The notes under the pieces were generated by a model, which was given only the letters and a program-made list of their open reading frames with translations, had not been told where the DNA came from and did not search any database. The translations under genes and the position numbers were made by a program. Shown here one piece after another: positions 55,317-64,000 of a stretch of 64,000 nt of DNA. Origin of the DNA: Xenopus tropicalis (taxonomy: Eukaryota; Chordata; Amphibia; Anura; Pipidae); assembly GCF_000004195.4 (NCBI RefSeq), contig NC_030677.2:70022222-70086221 (forward strand), in the 5' to 3' direction. Each line of letters starts with the position of its first letter. The stretch's first letter is position 1.

Positions 55317-55446
55317 AGTGGAAGAATGTTCCTTTCCTCCCACAAATCTAATACAGCAAAATACCTTGTTTGCCCTTAAAGATTATATTAATGTTTAGAA
55401 GATACTGGAGAGGTAATTATTATACAAAAGAGCATTTATTCAAGTA

Positions 55447-55752
55447 CAGGTAAAGGATCCCTTATCCGAAAACCTGTTATCCAGAAAATTTCAAAGTACA
55501 GGAGGGCCATCTCCCATAGAGTCCATTATAAGCAAATAATTTTTTTATCTCTGTAATAATAAAACAGTGCCTTGCATTTGATGGTAATTAAGCTGTGTGA
55601 ATCCATAGTGGTGGAAAATAATTCTGTTGGGTTTTATTAATTGCTTAAACAATTTTTAGCAAATGTACAATATGGAGATCTAAATAACAGAAGGATCACT
55701 TATCTGGGAAACCCCAGGCCTCGAGCTTTCCGGATAATAGATCCTATACCTG
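55447..55752 (+). mobile_element. TA-H MITE, complete, 306 bp
   Basis: CAGGTAAAGGATCCCTTATC at the left and gataatagatcctatacctg at the right, with TA outside both ends. Internal order is as in 53671-53972. Confidence 0.75.
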
Positions 55753-56682
55753 TATTAACACACTCAGTATGCCGCTTAAATGAGGTTCTCTGCAAAAGAC
55801 CTGTAGCTAAGAACAAATCATCATACTGCAAGAAAATCAGTTCTAATAATTTATCTTATACAATGTCATATGATCAGAGCTTCAAATAAATAGAAAATCT
55901 AAAATTAGAAAAAAAAATGCCATAAATCCACATTTCATTCAGGCCGTTGCAGTTACAATAATTTGTTTAATACTCTCAAGTGCTTGCTTGGCCAAGATAC
56001 AGTATGTGTCTAATGCATTTATTCCATATAAAATTTCCAATAATTGCTTTAGCAAGTATGACCTTAGTAATTTGCACTTAGAAAATTAGAGCTAGTGCTT
56101 CTAATTTTCATTTTCAGCTACTCATTGTAATTTATAATGACAATCAAAATTATGAATAATATTCCCATTATCCTTTGAAAGCTTACTGTCTATGTTAAAG
56201 CTCTTAGGCACTTCATTTTAAAAAATTTGCAAATTAATTATGCAAATTCTGGAATCAAAATAAAATGAAAATGCTTTGGGACTGAAATAGTTTTCACTGA
56301 ACCCTAGTGGAAGTAATCTGCTTTTTCAGTGGAACATTTCCATCAAGCTTAATTTTATTATGAATTTAACCAAAAAAATGTGTTTTGATCTCTGTAATTG
56401 TCCAGAAAAATTGTGTGTTTAAAATGAATATTAAAAAGGATTCTTTATATATTGTACATTTTTGTACCTTTGTTCCAAATGATATTCCAAAATGCATGCA
56501 GGTAATCTAATGGTAAGCAGTCTTGCAGTGTTAAAAAAGATGAAGATTTTTTTGGTGCAAGTCTGCTGTAAATATTAAGGCAGCCCACTGTGGAAACCTT
56601 GATTTACTATTTCAATTTAATCAAAAAGGATTCCAAATGGCCAGTCAAAAAGGGCCAAAGTGATTGGGACACAGCCCCCAGA
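55753..56682. other. Unique AT-rich DNA, possible regulatory tract
   Basis: No repeat or gene is recognised from 55753 to about 56682. Many TAATT words occur, as expected at this composition. Confidence 0.35.
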
Positions 56683-56699
56683 TTAAAGGGAAAGTAAAT

Positions 56700-56850
56700 T
56701 TATCAAAAGTATCCGAAACGCAACAAAAAAATTCAAAGAACAAAAATCACATTTTTATTACAAAATCCATATTAAAAGCATACAAACCCCAAAACACCAC
56801 CGTGCACGTTTCGTACCCTACTGCTACTTAGTCATAGGCAGTTGTAACCC
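56700..56850 (-). repeat. Penelope/retrozyme-like fragment, minus strand
   Basis: On the minus strand gtagcagtagggtac is followed by GAAAC (56812-56808) and gtgcacggtggtgttttggg, then tttgtatgcttttaatatgg. The order resembles 13720-13885 on its minus strand. The stem next to GAAAC is imperfect (one mismatch in five). Confidence 0.35.
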
Positions 56851-56907
56851 CATGAGAAGCATGATTTAAAAAAAAGTAACTCCATAGCGTCGTACCTTGA
56901 CACTGGG

Positions 56908-57379
56908 ATACTAACGAATCTGTCACAAAATGTTGCTACTGGCTGACTTTTTTGACGTGACCACATGATTTTTCTCACTCAGTGGATCTTTTGTAATGAT
57001 GTATGTTAGCCAGGGGCGGGCCAAGCCGACAGAGCGCCCTAGGCAACCTGGTCGTCCACCTTGCCCCTGCACCTTCCCCCTCCCCCTTGTGTTTTGGCAC
57101 GCATGCGCATTCGGGGGGGGGGGGGAGTGCGACACGATAATTAATTGCCCCCACCGCGTAATCACAAGTGGCGGGGGCAATGACAAAGGAACTAAGGGTA
57201 GGCAGGAGAGGTTCCTGTCTGGTGTCCCCCAATCGTTGCACCCTAGGCAGCTGCCTCTTCTGCCTACCCCTAGTTCCAGCCCTGATGTTAGCAGCAGTTT
57301 TGCGAAAAAAATCGCCAATGGCAGAATGCCAAATTTCACAGTGAATCCATTACTGACAAACAAAAGATTCTCATCACTA
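56908..57379 (+). mobile_element. hAT-A MITE carrying a second hAT insertion
   Basis: The left part is gatactaacgaatctgtcac … ttttttgacgtgaccacatg. The right part is gttttgcgaaaaaaatcgcc, aatggcagaatgcc … and ctcatcacta ending at 57379. A GC-rich element interrupts it at 57011-57284. Confidence 0.75.
57011..57284. mobile_element. GC-rich hAT MITE, 274 bp, perfect 8-bp target duplication
   Basis: The ends are CAGGGGCGGGCCAAGCC and cccctagttccagccctg. ATGTTAGC is duplicated exactly at 57003-57010 and 57285-57292. It contains a G13 run at 57113-57125 and an inner inverted motif (gccctaggcaacctgg / caccctaggcagctgcc). Confidence 0.85.
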
Positions 57380-57406
57380 TTGGATACTTGTTTCCATTCT
57401 CTAGTG

Positions 57407-57708
57407 CAGTGATCCCCAACCAGTGGCTTGTGAGCAACCTGTTCTTCGCCAACCCCTTGAATGATGCTCCCAGTGGCCTCAAACCAGGTGCTTATTTTTG
57501 AATTCTTGGATTGGAGGCAAGTTTTGGTTGTATAAAAACCTAGTGTAATGCCAAACAGAGCCTTCTGAAGGCTGCCAGTCCTCACAGGGGCTATTACGTA
57601 GCCAATCATAGCTCTTATTTGATAATCCCCTGAACTATTGTGATGCTTGCATTGCTCCCCAAAACCATTTGAAGGTGGGTCACACGTATAAAAGTTTGGG
57701 GACCCCTG
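57407..57708. mobile_element. hAT-P MITE, 302 bp
   Basis: CAGTGATCCCCAACCAGTGG at the left and gtttggggacccctg at the right. The flanks CTCTAGTG (57399-57406) and CTCTAGGA (57709-57716) share six of eight bases. This is the longest copy in the window. Confidence 0.8.
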
Positions 57709-57789
57709 CTCTAGGACAACAATGTTTCCATTAGGACAATGTGCACTATAGGAATTTTAAAAGGCTATATTAAACTGTTGCATGATAAT

Positions 57790-57970
57790 TAGGTATGAGC
57801 GACCATATTTTGCGTTTGGCAATTTTTTTTTTTTTCAAAACTGGCACAAAAATTGATTGCAACAAAAAAAATTAGTTGAGTGAGAAAAAAGTTGCTGTCC
57901 TGTCAAAAAAGTTTGTGTTACATCAGATAAGTTGCGGATGCGTCAAAAAAATCATGTGAGGCGCGCGGTA
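57790..57970 (-). repeat. hAT-A MITE, minus orientation, truncated
   Basis: taggtatgagcgaccatatt, then ttgcgtttggcaattttttt and gtcaaaaaagtt blocks in the reverse order of the family. The inner end is lost. Confidence 0.6.
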
Positions 57971-59776
57971 GCCATATTTCAATAATTCATTATGATGTCA
58001 TCTTTTTTTTTTTGCAGGCTTTGATATTATTTGTCCTTTGCTTTCCGTGTCAACAAATCAATTCAGAGCCCTCCTCAGCTTTCCTTCTGTCTATCTAATA
58101 AGCTGGCCAGGTGCAGTGTTTGCATGATGTCTGAATGATTAAAAACAATAGAAAATATAGCATTTAAACATTAGAAATGAAATGTAGTTAAATGTGCTGA
58201 AATAGCAATATGGTTATAGTTAACAACATGGGTACAATGGATGTGCATATTATTATACAGAATTACTTATTTCTCTCTGCACTTACTGCTTTTAATAACA
58301 TCATTAAATTTTAACAGACTAATTACCTTTTAAAAATCAGTTTTTAATATTCATTAGGATGCATTGTACTCAAAAGAGATTCTTTACTTCAGACATTCAA
58401 GGAAAGATTTATCAAAAGCTGAGAACATTTTTTTTTTTACTTGCTCAACAGTGAGGGTTCCCCTCCTCCTACGCCAACCTATCACCTATCGTGCACACTA
58501 TTCAAGTTACAGGGCATCAGAGAGATGGAGCACAGCCAGATCCCAGGTGCAAGTGGTTTTCAAATAAACGACAAGAAACACACTTTTGAGCCCCTTTGTG
58601 TTACTGCACATTTATCTGGGGTCTTGGTTAACAACTTTCTACATTTATATAATGCTTGTTATAAGGTGAGAAATTACATTTTATACCATTTATAATTTTA
58701 GAGACTTGTAAGCTTCTTTAATACAGAAGGCAATATATCTTTCTATAGTAACCTATGAAGCAATGGTACCTTTTCTGGGGCCTTCTGGGATCAGGAATAA
58801 CAAACTTAACTTCCTAAAATCTTTGGTTCTTTGGATATAAACTGAAAGCAACATCTAACTTGTGTAACTTTTTTTGTAGAAAACGGGAAGACAGTATCCT
58901 AAGGAAGACTTTTGGAACAAATTTTGGGTTGGTTCTCAACACTACTTTTTCCTGATAAAAAGTAGACAGTTATCTGCCACTGAAAGTGGCATGCATTTCC
59001 CTCCATACAGATTTAAGAGCCAGCACGAAGGCTGCTTTCTAAGTTAGAATTTTAAGAAGTATAAACTGCAAGGGCTTGAATGACAAATCCATTAAGGTTT
59101 TAAACCAGGATAGATCCCAAGGAGGGACTCTGGACTAGGAGGATTTTTGTGCTTTGCAGCCTTGATACATCTTCTTAAACCTGTGCCTAAGGTCAAAGGT
59201 TAATTCCAAAGGAGTAACAGCTGAAATTTGAGCTTTTAACCAAACCTTTTTCCAAATGAGATAAATAGTGGAGCTGACATGTTAGTTTACATAGCTCTCT
59301 GTAGATATCTTATATCTAAGTTTACATAGCTCTCTGTAGATACTCCAAAATCTACTGATACTCCAAAATTTAGAATACATGTGTAAAGTGTAAGATAAGA
59401 GAGGTAGTCTCTGAGGATGGTCTATTGCCATGTTTTGGAGTTGAGTGAACCATGGCCTTCTAGGTCAATTAAGACAGTAAGCTCTGGAACCCCCATGTCT
59501 TTTCAGGTGACTGTTATATTGTCACATTAAACATTCACAGACAAGCCCTTCTGATGTTTTGGCAAGCCCGGAGGGAGGCTGGAGGATCACGTTTTCTTCT
59601 CCTCCCTTTGTGAGAATCTTCCAGTATAGCTTCACAATGTTCCCTTTCCTGAAACTGGTGAAGTGAAACCTTATATGAGATCACCCTTTATTCAGATTGT
59701 ACAGATTCTGCAATTGGTGATGGAAAAAATGTAACTATTCTACTGCCCAAGCTCCTGCAGCAGGATTTGCAACAGT
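57971..59776. other. No gene supported; 35-bp tandem duplication
   Basis: agtttacatagctctctgta recurs at 59284 and 59319 (period 35). The 59380-59680 part is more GC-rich and may be an old retroelement, but no frame or motif supports a name. Confidence 0.35.
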
Positions 59777-60213
59777 CCTGTTGGTTTTAATTAATGTTAA
59801 AATTATTTTTTAGTAGACTACTTTAGGCATGGAGATCAACATACAGAAAGATCCTTTATCCAGAAATGGGTGGATTGCGAAATGGGTGGGTCGGGCAGAG
59901 AAATGTCCTCATAAAAAGTGATCAGCAGCAGAGAGGGTCAGGGAAGAGAGGAAATTTATAGGTAGGCTTGCAGCCCATACCATTCTACCAACAAGTATTT
60001 TACCAGTAAATTTGTAATACCGGCACCGAATCTAATTGGTCATTTGCTGTCTAGGCCAAGGGATGTAAAGAAATCTAAGACTGGGCTCCCTCCTTTATAA
60101 CATGAGTTGTTCTTCTTTAGTTTAGCTTTACATATGTACCAAATGTAATGTATAAACTGACAGCCCAGTCTTAGTTTTTTTTGGATAACAGGTTTCTAGA
60201 TAACAATGCCACA
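59777..60213 (+). repeat. TA-H MITE, right part, interrupted
   Basis: ttggttttaattaatgttaa … ttttttagtagactacttta … tcctttatccagaaa (59777-59866) and then ggataacaggtttctagata … cacacctg (60181-60215) are consecutive in full copies. About 310 bp of other sequence stands between them. Confidence 0.55.
60075..60174. repeat. 100-bp segment with perfect 13-bp terminal inverted repeats
   Basis: CTAAGACTGGGCT (60075-60087) is the exact reverse complement of AGCCCAGTCTTAG (60162-60174). Possibly a small MITE. No target duplication was identified. Confidence 0.6.
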
Positions 60214-60214
60214 C

Positions 60215-60229
60215 CTGTGTGTGTGTGTG

Positions 60230-60270
<41 letters not shown>

Positions 60271-60271
60271 G
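60215..60271. repeat. (GT)n(TA)n(GT)n microsatellite
   Basis: GT units, a TA block (60231-60240), then GT and tatg units. Confidence 0.95.
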
Positions 60272-61251
60272 TTTTTGTTTTTTTTTTAATTCTGGCAGTA
60301 AAAGCAAAAATCCAATTACATATAGCTGTCGTTATGTCTGCAAATATTATGAAGCTATAAACTATTGAGTATTAATAATAGCATGTAATGTATAACTGCC
60401 AGGTATTTATCACTCTAGAATGGGTAATTGATATTACGGCTATAAAATTCCACATTATAAAGAGTACAAGCCTAGTAAGAAATAAAATAGAATTGTAATC
60501 CCACACATTTATGCTGAACTGCAAAGGCTTCTCAATATAAAATCTTTGGTTGGTTGAACAGAATTTCCCAAATTCCCATATTTATTCAAGTTCATGATTA
60601 GAAGAGAATGTAAAGAGATATTAGCTACATTTGGAATTAGCCAGTTTAATTGTTAATTAACTAAGTACTAACAGATCATTTAACACATGATTACTAAGTC
60701 ATTCCACATTGTTGTTGTAAAGCACAGTTAAAGGGATCTATAGTAACTACTTTACCACAAAAATGGTAATAAATAACTGCACATCATAATTGCAGTTACA
60801 CAACTTTACACAGTACAGTTGTTGCATAAAAATGAAAAAATGGCAACCCAACTGTGCATGCTCCCAAACACTGCGTAAATAAGTATTAAAAGAGATATTT
60901 TAAACCCAGAGACAGTGTAGCACTTACTGTAGCTTATGACAGTTCCAGTCCTTTGAGAATATAGCACTGACATTTCTAAATGCATCAGTCACTTATGAAT
61001 CTTCTCTACTTTTTGCAGCCCTGAGCTTGTCTATCCTATTGATACAGGGCAAACCTTCTCAAGGGATATTGTGATTAGCTTTTTTCAGCCAGCTGCAGGT
61101 AGAAAAATGAAAGCAAATTAGTTACTGCCCAGATACAGTTTTCTCCATTTCTTCAACACAAATAATGCCCCTAACATGGATTTAGCTGGACCGTTACCAT
61201 ATATACAGTATGCCATGAATCTTGACCAATCTCCTGTTAAATATTCAAAAC
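60272..61251. other. Unique AT-rich DNA
   Basis: A TTAAAGGGATCTATAG motif at 60728 could be a T2 MITE start, but no partner end was found. No gene. Confidence 0.35.
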
Positions 61252-61589
61252 TAGTGATGAGCGATTCTGTGCCATTTTGTTTCGCCGAAAAATTTGCAAA
61301 GCTACAGAAAAATTCTCGAAATGGCAAAAGCTACTTTTTTGACATGACCGGGTTTATTTTGATGCGTCCGCCCCCATTTTGACGTGATTGCGCCCATTTT
61401 GACGTGATTGTGCCCATTTTGATGCGGTGGTGCCCATTTTGACGCAACTGCATGTATTTTTATGCCACTACGACTTGTTTTTTGCTGGCAACTAATTTTT
61501 TAACGCCAAATTTTGCAAAACAATTCGCCAATGGCGTGATGTGCCAATTTGTTGCAATCCATGTTTGCCGAAAAAATGAGTCAATACTT
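61252..61589 (+). repeat. hAT-A MITE with internal minisatellite
   Basis: tagtgatgagcgattctgtg at 61252, then gttttgcaaaacaattcgcc-like 3' signature and an eroded right end near 61589. Between 61362 and 61445 a 21-bp unit (cccattttgacgtgattgcg) is repeated four times. Confidence 0.7.
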
Positions 61590-63318
61590 TGCACCTGCCC
61601 TGTTTATGTGGCTCCAGGTTCTTAAGTAAAATATTTTAAACTACTTTTTTTACTTATATTTATATCATACTTCTCAAACATGTTCTTTTATCTCAATACA
61701 GAGTTTTCCAAACTTTTTTCAATTTGGTGAATATTGTTATACATTTAAATTGCAACGAGTACTATATTAGATACAATAGCCATTTCACAAAACTGTCTAC
61801 ATTTTTCTTAGAGGTTTCAGGCACTTAAATATAATAATGGAATTAAAACTTGTCTGGGGATAAAAGGGAATCACATTTACAGTCTATTTTTGTGGGTTTC
61901 AGCTAAATTATAATGAATTATAATTATAATGAACTTTGCCTGTAATGTATTCACAGCCAATTTAGTGGTGAGGACAATTATATATTTAATTAGAGGTACA
62001 TATAAAACTTATTATAGGGGCATCTGAAACATACACACTGGCAAACAAACCCTAAAACAGGCCACAATGAAAACCAAATGAAAAGATGCCTGAAATCAAG
62101 GAACTGGTCTAGAGTAAATTCCCACTCTTCCCTATCTGGGAATACCTAGTGAGGAGTATAAGATTCTGTATAGTTAAGCTTAAAAAATAGGCAAGCATTT
62201 GAATTCATGAGGACTGGATGGCAAGACACTTGAAATACCACAGTTCTAGGCAAAAATTATTTGGTTTATGATTTTATTATTAAATATAAGGAACAATTTT
62301 GCAAAGCTTACAGTATTTATCTTCTTTGACACTGACATTGTTTGCTTTTTCAAAGAGGTCAGTTGGGTCTGCCAGCATATGTCAATACATTTACCACAAA
62401 ATCTATAAGGAAATACATTTCAGCTACTGACGGCATGTGAAAGTGTTATTATTTGAGGAAATTTCAAATACTAAATTAAATATTTTATAGAAATTGATTG
62501 CTTGCTAGCATTGTCAATGGCTTACACTTAAAAAAAATCACCTATGTTTTGTAAGTGTCAAAGAATACATTTTTACTAAAATGTTAACATAAAAGGGGTC
62601 ATTTATGACCTAGGGGAATGATGCAAGAGCACTAAGGGGTGCAACAGCATGAACGTCCATGTATCCGGCTGTGGTTATTTGCACAATGCCCCACAAGGTG
62701 GTTAAAGCGCAAAATAATGGGCAATTGTCATTGTACTCAAATGTAATTTTTCTTCTAATAAAATGCCAACATTTTCAAGGGCATAGCCAGCTTTTATGGC
62801 GTTCAGCATGTGCAGTATAGAATGGGGTACCAAGAGAACAGGAAAGAATGACTTCTGGTCTTGTGCTTTCATATGGTCATGGAACTCATGGAAATATTTT
62901 ACATTAGTTGGAAAGTTATTTTCTGTATCTTTTCATTGTGACGGCTCAAACTAAGTTCAAAACAACTAGCACAGATTCAGGTTAAAGCAATAGAACAAAA
63001 CAAAGCACCACCCACAGCAACAACAAAAAAATTATATTATTCCATTAAAAAAAGTGATCTGATAATTGATTCCTTAGCTAACAAGAGCACATTCCTTCTT
63101 CCCAGGGTCTGGCTGCCATACTAGAGCCTAGCTGGAACATTTGTGCATAACCATTCTATAACCTCCTTGAAAATTGTTGGTATACGTGCTAGGTAAGTGT
63201 TGAAAAGTAAAGACGCTTGGTACAGACTAGCCATCTCTGAAAAGGGAGACAATAGTCTTGCCTTATGGTTTAATAGAATTCGACAAGTAATTGTTTTATT
63301 GTCTTTATACCTTAGCAC
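61590..63318. other. Unique AT-rich DNA
   Basis: ggggtcatttatgacctagg near 62596 may be a MITE fragment. Otherwise nothing is supported. Confidence 0.35.
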
Positions 63319-63576
63319 TAGTGATGTTTCGAAACAGCGTAAACGCGTCTAAAAAAAAACAGTTTTCTTGATGTGTGTGATTTTTTTTACACCCGCAACA
63401 ATTTTTTTTAACATTAGTGACAATTTTTTACGCAGACAATGTTTTTTTGACGCTTGCAACAATTTTTTGATGCTTCACAAATTTTCCTGTGGCAAATTTT
63501 GTCCTGTTTGCCAAACAATCTACCAATGGTCAAACGCAGAAATCACTACAAATCCATGTCTGGCAAATTATTTCTA
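63319..63576 (+). mobile_element. hAT-A MITE, 258 bp, perfect 8-bp target duplication
   Basis: TAGTGATGTTTCGAAACAGC at 63319, tttttttgacgcttgcaaca blocks, then aaatccatgtctggcaaatt and …tttcta at 63576. CTTAGCAC is duplicated exactly at 63311-63318 and 63577-63584. The last bases before the duplication differ from the family end (tttcta in place of catcacta). Confidence 0.8.
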
Positions 63577-63584
63577 CTTAGCAC

Positions 63585-64000
63585 CTCAACCAACAAGGAT
63601 GGAGTTTTCTAATGACAATTGAAAGCAAAACTTCTAATAAAGCTATTTAGTTATAGAATTCTAACCCATGCTATAGCATAATATAAAATGCCTTATAATC
63701 AGCATTTAAAGAGGAACTCCCTTATAATATATGATTCAAAACAACAGTTTACATGTTCAGTTCTTCTTGCTGTAAAAATAACTGTTTATTTTAGCTGATA
63801 TTGACTTATGGAGCATGTTGGTTAGCAAATAGATCTGTGCATATACATTTTATTATTGAGAATATTAGCTATCCTACTACTGATCTAATTGCCTTCTCAA
63901 TTTAAAATGCTGGTGCAAGCAAAATACGGTCAATGTTTTATTTCTTTGTAGTCTAAAACCTACCCCAGCAGCTAATGGTGTACGTAAAAACCTATCCATT
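63585..64000. other. No feature recognised
   Basis: AT-rich DNA to the window end. Confidence 0.35.

Larger units (their letters stand above)
54150..55395 (-). mobile_element. CR1/L2-type LINE copy, minus strand, split by two MITEs
   Basis: The 3' UTR end is at 54150-54460 (atgccagttaatccagagaa, tgcctcagaggggg, agtccctggatcatc on the plus strand). The coding remnant lies at 54482-54657. After the hAT-P element a short piece follows (54926-54945). After the T2 element the sequence resumes at 55317-55395 (gtggaagaatgttcctttcc … ataccttgtttgcccttaaa). These pieces follow one another in LINE order. Confidence 0.7.

Noticed and set aside
56923..57609. Longest open frame in the window (228 codons, minus strand)
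   Set aside because: It crosses hAT-A, a nested GC-rich hAT and hAT-P. The frame is open because of GC-rich non-coding repeat DNA and has no domain.

Overview
This window reads as AT-rich nuclear DNA of a pipid frog, most likely Xenopus (X. tropicalis or a close relative; the species is not resolved). The call rests on repeats rather than genes. It holds many TTAA-flanked T2-type MITEs with TTAAAGG ends, several hAT-type MITE families with 8-bp target duplications, long CpG-rich Harbinger-type hairpin MITEs, a TA-flanked MITE with CAGGTATGGGATCC ends, L1/Tx1-like and CR1/L2-like LINE relics, a tRNA-type SINE, and AT microsatellites. I find no host protein-coding exon, rRNA or functional tRNA that I can support. 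The window looks like intergenic or intronic sequence. By a rough hand tally about a third of it is recognisable mobile DNA.

Layout. 0-9 kb: a hAT-A fragment, a 219-bp hAT MITE with a perfect 8-bp duplication, a decayed L1-type LINE (about 960-2908) with a hAT MITE inside it, an unrecognised GC-rich insertion (about 3765-4515), a truncated Harbinger hairpin, then a cluster of duplicated hAT-A ends and opposed LINE 3' ends (7162-8833). 9-17 kb: mostly unique AT-rich DNA, with a block of Penelope/retrozyme-like fragments and AT microsatellites at 13.7-14.1 kb and hAT-A and T2 pieces at 14.4-16.9 kb. 17-30 kb: hAT and T2 MITEs separated by unique tracts, a 547-bp Harbinger hairpin (25.2-25.8 kb), and a 196-bp near-perfect palindrome at 28.9-29.1 kb. 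30-46 kb: a Harbinger-like element split by an LTR-like insertion (30.7-31.6 kb), a CpG-rich 513-bp hAT MITE with a perfect duplication (35.6-36.1 kb), T2 MITEs, a SINE (43.4 kb) and a Harbinger hairpin nested in another MITE (44.3-45.2 kb). 46-64 kb: nested T2/hAT elements, a 446-bp Harbinger hairpin, an L2-type 3' tail, a LINE split by two different MITEs (54.1-55.4 kb), a hAT inside a hAT (56.9-57.4 kb), and more hAT-A copies up to 63.6 kb.

The genes do not work together as a system because none is intact. The informative content is the insertion history. At least seven nested insertions can be ordered, and the host sequence reads through once each insert is mentally removed. The features most worth following up are the palindrome, several hairpin-GAAAC motifs that resemble hammerhead-ribozyme cores, and the LTR-like insertion. 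Family names used below (hAT-A, hAT-P, hAT-Q, Harb-E, Harb-F, T2-D, TA-H) are local labels, not database names.
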